Shown here: one piece after another, positions 1 through 7,781 of the stretch
How the letters are laid out: every line of letters starts with the position of its first letter
How positions within the stretch are numbered: the stretch's first letter is position 1
NCBI GenBank assembly: GCA_025963345.1
Contig: JAOPUS010000096.1
Span: 1 to 11,831 of the forward strand
Source: Blastococcus sp.
GTDB taxonomy: Bacteria; Actinomycetota; Actinomycetes; Mycobacteriales; Geodermatophilaceae
Reading direction: 5' to 3'
Length of the DNA stretch: 11,831 nucleotides
Notes under the pieces: model-generated
Seen by the model: only the letters and a program-made list of their open reading frames with translations
Database searches by the model: none
What the model was told of the DNA's origin: nothing
Position numbers and translations under genes: made by a program

Positions 1-788
1 AGCAGGGCGACCGCGCGTGGTTCCTGGCCATGACCCGGCAGCTCGACGACGCGATCCTCCGGCTGCGCACCAACGAGCTGGCGATCGGCACCTGGCTGCT
101 GCGGACCGAGGGCGACGTCGCCACCGCCGCCGCGATGGACGAGTTCCTGCTCGCCCACCGCGACGACTGGCTGGTCAACGAGACCGTCACCTTCTTCAAA
201 CGGACGGTCAAGCGGCTGGACACCACGTCGCGCAGCCTGTTCGCGCTGATCGAGCCGGGCAGCTGCTTCGTCGGGGCCCTCGCCGAGATCGCCCTCTCCG
301 CCGACCGGCAGTTCATGCTCGAGGGCCAGTTCGAGGAGGACGACGACCCCGCTCCCCCGGCAGTTCTCCGCCTCGACGAGTTCAACACCGGCCTGCTGCC
401 CATGGGCAACGACCTCACCCGCCTGCAGGTCCGCTTCCTGGGCAGCGCCGAGGAGCTCGCCGCGGCCGAGGCGGCGGTCGGCAGGGACCTGCTCGCCGCC
501 GACGCCCTGGAACTCGGCCTGGTGACCAGCACCCCGGACGACATCGACTGGGAGGACGAGATCCGCCTGGTCGTCGAGGAGCGGGCGAGCTTCTCCCCCG
601 ACGCCCTGACCGGCATGGAGGCCAACCTGCGCTTCGCCGGACAGGAGACGCCCGAGACGAAGGTGTTCGGCCGGCTGACCGCCTGGCAGAACTGGATCTT
701 CCAGCGGCCGAACGCCGCTGGCCCCGAGGGAGCACTGCGCCGGTACGGCACCGGTCAGCGGGCCGACTACGACAGGAAGCGGGTCTGA
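1..788 (+). CDS. boxC: 2,3-epoxybenzoyl-CoA dihydrolase BoxC (5'-truncated by window edge)
   Basis: The reading frame is open from the window edge (first full codon at position 3) to TGA at 786-788, giving about 261 C-terminal residues of a family usually near 550 residues. BoxC is a crotonase-superfamily enzyme that hydrolytically opens the ring of 2,3-epoxybenzoyl-CoA, releasing formate and 3,4-dehydroadipyl-CoA semialdehyde, in the cytoplasm. Recognisable here are the stretch NETVTFFKRTVKRLD followed by TSRSLFALIEPGSCFVGALAE, typical of the second crotonase-like half, and a conserved tail with KVFGRLTAWQNWIFQRPNA. The catalytic N-terminal part lies outside the window. An ATG at 30 is internal: the residues before it (GDRAWFLA) continue the conserved sequence. 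Only 2 nt separate the stop from boxB, so the two are surely co-transcribed. Identification rests on family memory plus the boxB neighbour; confidence is high. Confidence 0.92.
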   Translation, partial: QGDRAWFLAMTRQLDDAILRLRTNELAIGTWLLRTEGDVATAAAMDEFLLAHRDDWLVNETVTFFKRTVKRLDTTSRSLFALIEPGSCFVGALAEIALSADRQFMLEGQFEEDDDPAPPAVLRLDEFNTGLLPMGNDLTRLQVRFLGSAEELAAAEAAVGRDLLAADALELGLVTSTPDDIDWEDEIRLVVEERASFSPDALTGMEANLRFAGQETPETKVFGRLTAWQNWIFQRPNAAGPEGALRRYGTGQRADYDRKRV

Positions 789-790
789 GC

Positions 791-2272
<1,482 letters not shown>

Positions 2273-2278
2273 GCCGTC

Positions 2279-2319
2279 CGGGGTCGCTGGGTGACGGTTC
2301 CGGTCACCCGGCGGCTCCG
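2279..2319 (+). promoter_or_regulatory. Long intercistronic hairpin between boxB and the benzoate-CoA ligase
   Basis: Positions 2279-2295 pair with 2303-2319 around a 7-nt loop (2296-2302). This makes an uninterrupted 17-bp stem, 14 Watson-Crick pairs and 3 G-U pairs, in the 71-nt gap after boxB. No T-run follows, so it does not look like a classical intrinsic terminator. It may be an mRNA processing or stabilising element, a partial attenuator lowering expression of the downstream genes relative to boxB, or, as DNA, an operator. The ligase ribosome binding site (GAAAGGG, 2328-2334) lies 8 nt beyond the stem and stays free. Confidence 0.7.
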
Positions 2320-2343
2320 CTCGTAACGAAAGGGACGAGCAGC

Positions 2344-4005
2344 GTGGCCACTCTCGACACCGCTCCTGCAGCACCACCCGCCCCCGCCCCGCCGGACGAC
2401 GAGTTCAACGCAGCCTCCTGGCTGGTCACCCGCCATGCGCTGGCGACGCCGGACCGCCGGGCGATCACCGCGATCGAGCTGGACGGCAGCGTGCGCACGC
2501 TGACCTATGGCCAGCTCGAGGACGCGGTCATCCGCGTCGCCGCGGCCCTGATCGCCTCCGGGGTGCGGCCCGAGGAGCGCCTGCTGCTGTGCATGGGCGA
2601 CACCCCGGAACTGCTCACCGCCTTCCTGGCCGGCCTGCGCGTCGGGGCGGTCCCGGTACCGGTGAGCACCATGCTCAAGCCCAAGGACATCGCCCTGCTC
2701 GCGCGTGACAGCCGTGCCCGGATGCTGATCGTGAGCGAGGAGTTCGCCGCGCTCGCCGCCGCCGTCGGCGGCCTCCGCGAGCTGGCCGACGTCGTCGTGG
2801 TCACCTCGGGATCGCTCCCGGAGGTCGACGGTCCGCGGGTGCGCGACTGGGAGGCCTTCGTCACCGCCGGCGCGGATTTCCTCGAGCGGGCCGCTGTGCC
2901 GTATCCGACGGTCGCCGACTCCCCCGCCTTCTGGCTCTACACCTCCGGCACCACCGGCACGCCGAAGGCCGCCATGCACCGGCACGGGTCACTGCGCGAC
3001 ACCGCCGAGACCTACGCCCGCGACGTGCTGGCGATCGGCCCGGACGACGTGACCTTCTCGGTGGCGAAGTTCTTCTTCGCCTACGGTCTGGGCAACACCC
3101 TGACGTTCCCTTTCTCCGTCGGGGCCGGCACGGTGCTCGACCGCTCACGACCGGGTCCGGCCGGCACCCTCCGCATCCTGCAGGAGCACCGCCCCACGCT
3201 CTTCTTCGGCGGGCCGACGTACTACGCGGCCCTGCTCGGCGCCGGCCTGCCTGCGGACACGTTCACCGGGGTGCGGGCCTGCGTGTCGGCCGGCGAGGCC
3301 TTCCCGGCGTCCCTGCTGGAGCGGTTCACCGCGACGTTCGGGGTGGAGATGCTCGACGGCATCGGCTCGACCGAGATGCTGCACATCTTCATCAGCAATC
3401 GTCCGGGCCGGGTCCGTCCGGGCACCAGCGGTGAGGTCGTGGCCGGCTACGAGGCCCGCATCCAGGACGACGACGGGCGGCCGGTGCCCGACGGCACCCC
3501 GGGACACCTCTACGTGCGCGGCAGCTCGGCGGCCACCGGCTACTGGTGCCGTACCGAGGTCACCCGCCGCGTCTTCCAGGGCCCCTGGGTGCGCACCGGC
3601 GACACCTACGTCCGCTCGGCCGACGGCTACTTCGCCTCGATGGGCCGCACCGACGACATCATCAAGGCCGGCGGCATCTGGGTCTCGCCGACCGAGGTCG
3701 AGGAACGGCTGCGCCAGCACCCGGACGTGAACCTCGTCGTCGTCGTCTCCCTGCCCGACGCCGACGGACTGGACAAGCCGGTCGCCTGCGTCGTCCTCGC
3801 GCCCGGATCGGCCACCAGCTCCGCCGAGCTCGTCGGCTTCTGCCGTGAGGGGCTGGCCGCCTTCAAGCGCCCACGGCACGTCCTCGTCTTCGACGAGCTC
3901 CCCACGACGGGCACCGGCAAGCTGCAGCGCTTCCGGATCCGCGAACTCGCTCTCGAGAAGCTCAGCGGTTCCTCCGCGAGCTTCACCCCTGGAGAAACCC
4001 CATGA
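2344..4005 (+). CDS. bclA: Benzoate-CoA ligase (ANL superfamily)
   Basis: 553 residues. It activates benzoate with ATP and CoA to benzoyl-CoA, AMP and pyrophosphate, the entry step of the box pathway. Visible features are the adenylate-forming P-loop YTSGTTGTPK at residues 199-208 and the AKFFFAYGLGN segment soon after, which is characteristic of the benzoate-CoA ligase branch. Further along are GGPTYY, DGIGSTEMLH (the adenine-binding ExT region), WVRTGDTY, the hinge GRTDDIIKAGG, and the C-terminal catalytic lysine K526 in TTGTGKLQRF. The GTG at 2344 is preceded by GAAAGGG at 2328-2334; the first 20 residues are Ala/Pro-rich linker. The 3' end overlaps the next gene by ATGA. Substituted benzoates (for example 4-hydroxybenzoate) cannot be excluded as substrates, but the boxBC context favours benzoate. 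Confidence 0.93.
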   Translation: MATLDTAPAAPPAPAPPDDEFNAASWLVTRHALATPDRRAITAIELDGSVRTLTYGQLEDAVIRVAAALIASGVRPEERLLLCMGDTPELLTAFLAGLRVGAVPVPVSTMLKPKDIALLARDSRARMLIVSEEFAALAAAVGGLRELADVVVVTSGSLPEVDGPRVRDWEAFVTAGADFLERAAVPYPTVADSPAFWLYTSGTTGTPKAAMHRHGSLRDTAETYARDVLAIGPDDVTFSVAKFFFAYGLGNTLTFPFSVGAGTVLDRSRPGPAGTLRILQEHRPTLFFGGPTYYAALLGAGLPADTFTGVRACVSAGEAFPASLLERFTATFGVEMLDGIGSTEMLHIFISNRPGRVRPGTSGEVVAGYEARIQDDDGRPVPDGTPGHLYVRGSSAATGYWCRTEVTRRVFQGPWVRTGDTYVRSADGYFASMGRTDDIIKAGGIWVSPTEVEERLRQHPDVNLVVVVSLPDADGLDKPVACVVLAPGSATSSAELVGFCREGLAAFKRPRHVLVFDELPTTGTGKLQRFRIRELALEKLSGSSASFTPGETP

Positions 4006-5072
4006 CCGCGACCGACATCCTGCTCCCCGAGGCCACGCCGGGCGCCGGGCGATCCGTCGAGGTCGACCTGCTGGTCGTCGGTGCCGGGCCGGCCGGGCTG
4101 TACGCCGCCTACTACGCAGGCTTCCGCGGGCTGCGGACGGCGATCGTGGACAGCCTGACCGAGCCGGGCGGGCAGGTCATGGCCCTGTACCCCGAGAAGA
4201 ACATCTACGACGTCGCCGCCCTGCCGGCGGTGAAAGGCCGGGAGCTCATCGCCGGACTCGTGCAGCAAGCTGCCCGCTTCGAGCCGGTCTACGTGCTCGG
4301 AGAGCGCGCGGACACCCTGACCAACGAGGCCGGCAAGCGGCCCCGCGCCGGCGACCGGCTGCTCGTGACCACCGACAAGGGCACCCGGATCTCCTGTGGG
4401 GCGGTGGTCATCACCGGCGGTATCGGCACCTTCACGCCCAGGCCACTGCCCGGCGGTGCCGAGTGGGAGGGCCGGGGCCTCACGTACGTGGTCAGGGAAC
4501 TGGCCGCCCACGCCGGACAGGACGTCGTGATCGTGGGTGGCGGGGACAGCGCCGTGGACTGGGCCCTGGCCCTGGCCGACATCGCCTCCTCGGTCACCGT
4601 CGTCCATCGGCGCAGGCACTTCCGCGCCCACGCGGCCAGCGTCGCCGACATGGAGAAGGGCCCGGTCGTCGTCGTCACCGACGCGCAGGTCAGTTCCCTG
4701 GAGGGGGACGACCGGCTGCACACCGTCCACGTCCGGCACAAGGACGGCGCCGTCACCGCGCATCCGGCGCAGTCGGTCATCGCGGCCCTCGGCTTCACCG
4801 CCGACATCGGACCGCTGGAGGCGTGGGGCATCGACATCGTCGACCGCAAGATCATGGTGGACACCGCGATGCGCACGTCAGTGGCCGGCGTCTACTCCGC
4901 CGGTGACATCACCGAGTACGCCGGCAAGGTGCGGTTGATCTCGGTGGGTTTCGGGGAGGCAGCCACCGCCGTCAACAACGCCGCCACCTACCTCGACCCG
5001 GACCAGCCGCTGTTCCCCGGGCACAGCAGCGACGACCCCGCCGGTATCGGCGCTGCTGCCGCCGCCGTCTGA
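4002..5072 (+). CDS. Ferredoxin-NADP(+) reductase, thioredoxin-reductase fold (YumC type)
   Basis: 356-residue flavoprotein. The FAD-binding GAGPAG sits at residues 27-32, followed by the family block LYAAYYAGFRGL and by GGQVMALYPEKNIYDV. The NAD(P) site GGGDSAVDWAL starts at residue 179, with VHRRRHFRAH at 201-210 whose arginines suggest NADPH. A second FAD motif, GVYSAGDI, is at 296-303. The CxxC redox pair of true thioredoxin reductases is absent (the only cysteine is C132), which points to the ferredoxin/flavodoxin reductase branch. The ATG overlaps the ligase stop (ATGA) and has GGAG at 3991-3994. A ferredoxin gene follows 24 nt downstream. I infer that it passes electrons from NADPH through that ferredoxin to BoxB, taking the place of the BoxA reductase. 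The last 10-15 residues are a low-complexity Ala tail. Confidence 0.88.
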   Translation: MTATDILLPEATPGAGRSVEVDLLVVGAGPAGLYAAYYAGFRGLRTAIVDSLTEPGGQVMALYPEKNIYDVAALPAVKGRELIAGLVQQAARFEPVYVLGERADTLTNEAGKRPRAGDRLLVTTDKGTRISCGAVVITGGIGTFTPRPLPGGAEWEGRGLTYVVRELAAHAGQDVVIVGGGDSAVDWALALADIASSVTVVHRRRHFRAHAASVADMEKGPVVVVTDAQVSSLEGDDRLHTVHVRHKDGAVTAHPAQSVIAALGFTADIGPLEAWGIDIVDRKIMVDTAMRTSVAGVYSAGDITEYAGKVRLISVGFGEAATAVNNAATYLDPDQPLFPGHSSDDPAGIGAAAAAV

Positions 5073-5096
5073 GCCCGCCCCCACGAGGAGACGACC

Positions 5097-5423
5097 GTGC
5101 CCTACGTCATCGGCGCCCAGTGCATCGACACGACCGACATGTCCTGCGTCGAGGAGTGTCCCGTCGACTGCATCTACGAGGGCGACCGCAAGCTCTACAT
5201 CAATCCCAAGGAATGCATCGACTGCGGTGCCTGCGAGCCGGTCTGCCCGGTCGAGGCGATCGCGCAGGACCGGCGCGTCAGCGACGACAACGAGCCGCAC
5301 GTCGCCGACAACCGGCGGTTCTTCGTCGAGATCCTCCCGGGCCGCGACGCGCCGCTCGGCAGCCCGGGCGGAGCGTCGAAGGTGGGCCGGATCGGCGTCG
5401 ACACCGAGCTCGTCGCGGAGTGA
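5097..5423 (+). CDS. fdxA: 7Fe (3Fe-4S/4Fe-4S) ferredoxin
   Basis: 108 residues, the usual size of actinobacterial FdxA-type ferredoxins. Cysteines C9, C17, C21 and C25 form the first group (C-x7-C-x3-C-x3-C). C40, C43, C46 and C50 form CIDCGACEPVCP. The widened C-x7-C spacing is the hallmark of a 3Fe-4S plus 4Fe-4S protein rather than 2x4Fe-4S. GTG at 5097 has GAGGAG at 5085-5090 with 6 nt spacing, and the next residues (PYVIGAQC) match family N-termini. It lies directly after the reductase gene and overlaps the next gene by GTGA, so it is most likely the electron carrier between the reductase and BoxB. That role is inferred from position; such ferredoxins also serve P450s and other oxygenases. 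Confidence 0.94.
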   Translation: MPYVIGAQCIDTTDMSCVEECPVDCIYEGDRKLYINPKECIDCGACEPVCPVEAIAQDRRVSDDNEPHVADNRRFFVEILPGRDAPLGSPGGASKVGRIGVDTELVAE

Positions 5424-5938
5424 CGATCTACGCACTCGACGGTGTCGCCCCGGTCGTCCATCCGACGGCATGGGTGCATCCCGACGCGACCGTCATCGGC
5501 CGGGTGGAGCTCGGGCCCGAGGTGAGCATCTGGCCGCAGGCGGTGCTGCGCGGCGACTACGGCGCGATCCGCATCGGTGCACGGACCTCGATCCAGGACG
5601 GCACGGTGCTGCACACGACGGCGGAGCACCCGACGGTGATCGGTGCCGACTGCGTCGTGGGGCATCTCGCCCACCTCGAGGGGTGCACCGTCGGCGACCG
5701 GGTGCTGATCGGCTCGAACTCCGTCGTCCTCAACCGGGCCGTCGTCGAGGACGGCGCCCTCGTCGGCGCCGGCGCGCTCGTCGCCGAGGGAACCCTGGTG
5801 CCGCGGCACCACCGGGCCCTGGGTGTGCCGGCCCGGGTGAGCGAGGGTGCGGGCACCGGCGAGTTCGTCGAGTCCGCCGTCGCCCTGTACGTCGAGAACG
5901 CCCGCCGCTACCGGGACGGCCTCACCGTCGTCGGCTGA
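5420..5938 (+). CDS. Left-handed beta-helix hexapeptide protein, gamma-carbonic anhydrase/PaaY family
   Basis: 172 residues built of hexapeptide repeats (for example VIGRVELGPEVSIWPQ, then VLIGSNSVVLNRAVVEDGAL), forming a trimeric left-handed beta-helix in this family, with a short C-terminal helix (ESAVALYVENARRYR). Conserved active-site residues are R44, D46, Q59 and D60. Two of the three Zn-ligand positions are histidine (H65, H82), but the third, five residues after H82, is E87 in GHLAHLEGC; H85 is nearby. GTG at 5420 overlaps the ferredoxin stop as GTGA, so translation is coupled; no strong ribosome binding site is seen. By analogy with PaaY of the phenylacetate pathway it may be a CoA-thioesterase that relieves dead-end or CoA-trapping intermediates of the box pathway. 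Carbonic anhydrase activity is the other option. Family certain, function open. Confidence 0.87.
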   Translation: MTIYALDGVAPVVHPTAWVHPDATVIGRVELGPEVSIWPQAVLRGDYGAIRIGARTSIQDGTVLHTTAEHPTVIGADCVVGHLAHLEGCTVGDRVLIGSNSVVLNRAVVEDGALVGAGALVAEGTLVPRHHRALGVPARVSEGAGTGEFVESAVALYVENARRYRDGLTVVG

Positions 5939-6073
5939 CGACCGGGATCAGCTCGTGGCCCATGCACCCCGGCGGTCCGCCGAGGGATCGGCGACGCCCG
6001 CCGGCACGTCGAACCCGGCCCGGCGGCGGTGGGGACGACGAGGTCCGGCACGACTGTCCCGCCACGGAACAGA

Positions 6074-6108
6074 CCTGCGGGCCCCGGCCGACGGCCGGGG
6101 CCCGCAGG
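6074..6108. terminator. Bidirectional hairpin terminator between convergent units
   Basis: Positions 6074-6089 and 6093-6108 form a perfect 16-bp GC-rich stem with a 3-nt loop (GAC). It lies 135 nt after the box operon and 6 nt beyond the stop codon of the convergent transporter gene, so it can serve both. There is no T-tract on either side, as is common for actinobacterial hairpin terminators. The rest of the 5939-6114 gap shows nothing else I can name. Confidence 0.75.
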
Positions 6109-6114
6109 AGGCGG

Positions 6115-7464
6115 TCAGACGCGCTGCGCTTCCCGCTCGGGCTGACGGGCCGCCGGGGTGCCGAGGTCGGCCAGCGGGACGTGGGCGGTCTCGCGGGCGG
6201 TCAGTGCGCAGATCCCGGCCACCGTGGCCGCGCCGGCGGTCAGGAAGGCGACCGGCAGCCAGCCGTTGGGCCCCGCACCGACGATCCCCGCGGCGATCGC
6301 CGGCGAGAACCCGCCGAGCGCGAACCCGATCTGGGTGCCGATGGCCATGCCCGAGTAGCGGACCCGCGTCTCGAACATCTCCCCGTACAGCGACGGCCAG
6401 ATCCCGTTGGCCGCCGAGTAGAAGATGCCCGAGAGGACGACAGCGAAGACGAAGATCAGGAAGAAGTCGCCGTTCTGCAGCGCCCAGAGGAACGGGAACG
6501 CCGCCACCGCGGAGCCGAAGGCGCCGAAGGCGAACACCGGGCGGCGGCCGATCCGGTCCGACAGCTTCGCCCACAACGGGATCGCACCGAGCGCGATGAC
6601 GTTGGCGAGCACGATGACCCACAGGAACGTGGTCCGGTCCAGACCCAGGACGTTCACCGCGTGGCCGATGGACCAGGTGCCGACGATGGTGCTGACGACC
6701 GAGACGAGGGCGCACAGCACCACCCGCAGCACGCTGGGCCAGTGGTCACGGAACAGGACAGCGACCGGGAGCTTGGCGACGGCGTCGGACTGCTCGACCT
6801 TCTCGAACTCCGGCGTCTCGGGCAGCGTGCGGCGCACCCAGTAGCCGACGGCCACGACGAGGGCGGACAGGAAGAACGGGACCCGCCACCCCCAGCTGAA
6901 CAGCTGGTCGTCCGGGAGCGCGGCGACCGGGATGAAGACCAGGGTGGCCAGGATCAGGCCGGCCTGGGTGCCGCTCAGCGTGAAGCTCGTGAAGAAGCCA
7001 CGGCGTCCCTCGGGGGCGTGTTCCAGGGTCAGTGAGTTCGCGCCGCTCTGCTCGCCGGCCGCCGACAGACCCTGCAGCACGCGCAACGCGACCAGGAGCA
7101 CCGGCGCGGCGACCCCGATGGCGCCGTAGGACGGCAGCGCACCGATGAGGAAGGTCGAGACGCCCATCAGCAGCAGCGTCAGCACCAGCATCTTCTTGCG
7201 GCCGAGCCGGTCGCCGAAGTGGCCGATGATGACGGCCCCGATCGGCCGGGCGACGTAGGCGACGCCGAACGTGGCCAGCGACAGCAGGGTGGCGGTGGAG
7301 GGGTCCGAGTCGGGGAAGAAGACCGTCGGGAAGACCAGCCCGGCCGCGGCGCCGTAGATGAAGAAGTCGTAGTACTCGAGCATGCTGCCGACGAAGCTGG
7401 CCAGTGCGGCCTTGCGCGGGACGCGCTCGGCGAGGGCCCCGTCCGAGGCTGTGGTGGTGCTCAT
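6115..7464 (-). CDS. MFS transporter, metabolite:H+ symporter family (shikimate/quinate-type)
   Basis: 449 residues with about 12 predicted membrane segments. Family marks of the MHS group (ShiA, ProP, KgtP) are GSMLEYYDFFIYG at residues 26-38, the loop 2-3 motif GHFGDRLGRKK at 81-91, RVLQGLSAAGEQSGA at 128-142, a second motif copy AKLSDRIGRRP at 299-309, and FETRVRYSGMAIG near 364-376. It imports an organic acid with protons across the cytoplasmic membrane. ATG at 7464 has AGGAG at 7471-7475 (- strand), spacing 6. The two ACCA-N2-TGGT palindromes in its promoter match one before qsuD, which supports shikimate, quinate or dehydroshikimate as substrate. Benzoate is an alternative because the box operon lies next door, but that operon is convergent and shows no such operator within the window. 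Confidence 0.85.
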   Translation of the reverse strand: MSTTTASDGALAERVPRKAALASFVGSMLEYYDFFIYGAAAGLVFPTVFFPDSDPSTATLLSLATFGVAYVARPIGAVIIGHFGDRLGRKKMLVLTLLLMGVSTFLIGALPSYGAIGVAAPVLLVALRVLQGLSAAGEQSGANSLTLEHAPEGRRGFFTSFTLSGTQAGLILATLVFIPVAALPDDQLFSWGWRVPFFLSALVVAVGYWVRRTLPETPEFEKVEQSDAVAKLPVAVLFRDHWPSVLRVVLCALVSVVSTIVGTWSIGHAVNVLGLDRTTFLWVIVLANVIALGAIPLWAKLSDRIGRRPVFAFGAFGSAVAAFPFLWALQNGDFFLIFVFAVVLSGIFYSAANGIWPSLYGEMFETRVRYSGMAIGTQIGFALGGFSPAIAAGIVGAGPNGWLPVAFLTAGAATVAGICALTARETAHVPLADLGTPAARQPEREAQRV

Positions 7465-7636
7465 GGGTCTCTCCTGGGAGTACCGGCGGCAGCGATCTGA
7501 TCGTGCCGGTGGGCGGCCGGGCGTGGCCCGGTGCGGTCAGCGGTGCGGCGTTGCGGTGCTGCGCGCGGCGCCCGGGGTCTCCGGCCGCCTGCTCCCCGGC
7601 CCTGTTCGGGCGGGTCGAGATCCCAGCGGCTTATGT

Positions 7637-7646
7637 ACCAACTGGT
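7637..7646. promoter_or_regulatory. Putative TetR-family operator, site 1 (ACCA-AC-TGGT)
   Basis: Palindrome ACCA-N2-TGGT, 15 bp from an equivalent second copy. Its left flank on the + strand is TTATGT, matching the flank of the qsuD site when that is read on the opposite strand (TCATGT). It lies downstream of the presumed -10 of the transporter promoter. It is the same 10-mer as at 8621-8630. Confidence 0.6.
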
Positions 7647-7651
7647 TACGT

Positions 7652-7661
7652 ACCAGATGGT
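7652..7661. promoter_or_regulatory. Putative TetR-family operator, site 2 (ACCA-GA-TGGT)
   Basis: Second copy of the ACCA-N2-TGGT palindrome in tandem with site 1, flanked by ACGT and GAGG. It overlaps the likely -10 region of the transporter promoter on the - strand, so a bound repressor would block polymerase. Confidence 0.6.
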
Positions 7662-7686
7662 GAGGTGATGACCGTCACCTTGTCAA
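7657..7686 (-). promoter_or_regulatory. Predicted sigma-70-type promoter of the transporter gene
   Basis: On the - strand a perfect TTGACA -35 hexamer lies at 7686-7681. Eighteen nucleotides further is CACCAT (7662-7657), a weak -10 that keeps the A at position 2 and the T at position 6. Operator site 2 covers the -10, and an 18-bp palindrome fills the spacer. The -35 is clear; the -10 is my best guess. Confidence 0.5.
7663..7680. promoter_or_regulatory. 18-bp palindrome AGGTGA-N6-TCACCT in the promoter spacer
   Basis: Perfect 6-bp arms (7663-7668 and 7675-7680) separated by 6 nt. It sits immediately after the TTGACA hexamer and fills the spacer. Its sequence differs from the ACCA-N2-TGGT sites, so it could bind a second regulator, for example an IclR- or GntR-type protein; that assignment is speculative. 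Confidence 0.45.
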
Positions 7687-7781
7687 GCGGGCACCCCGCA
7701 CGATCTGGCCGGGCAGGCGGCAGCGAGGAGAAGGAGCTGGTGAGACCCGGGACGACCGGGAGGCAGGGGCGCGCCGACGGG

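Larger units (their letters stand above)
7465..7781. other. 317-nt non-coding region: transporter promoter, operators and long 5' leader
   Basis: No credible gene is present here. The right half (7637-7686) carries a TTGACA hexamer on the - strand and three palindromes listed separately. If transcription starts near 7650, the transporter mRNA has a leader of roughly 185 nt. That leader is GC-rich and contains a small hairpin (7517-7522 with 7526-7531); I recognise no riboswitch class. The 7687-7781 part, downstream of the TetR gene stop, holds only a weak 6-bp GCGCGC inverted repeat (7769-7774/7785-7790) that overlaps that gene's end. Confidence 0.6.

Noticed and set aside
17..790. Upstream extension of the boxB frame to position 17
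   Set aside because: The added residues are Arg/Pro-rich nonsense read out of frame through boxC; ATG 791 gives the family N-terminus.
2279..2319. Intrinsic terminator ending the boxCB transcript
   Set aside because: There is no T-tract and the downstream genes belong to the same pathway without an evident promoter of their own; kept as a regulatory hairpin instead.
4002..5072. Thioredoxin reductase annotation
   Set aside because: The fold matches, but the CxxC redox motif is missing and a ferredoxin gene follows, so the ferredoxin reductase branch is preferred.
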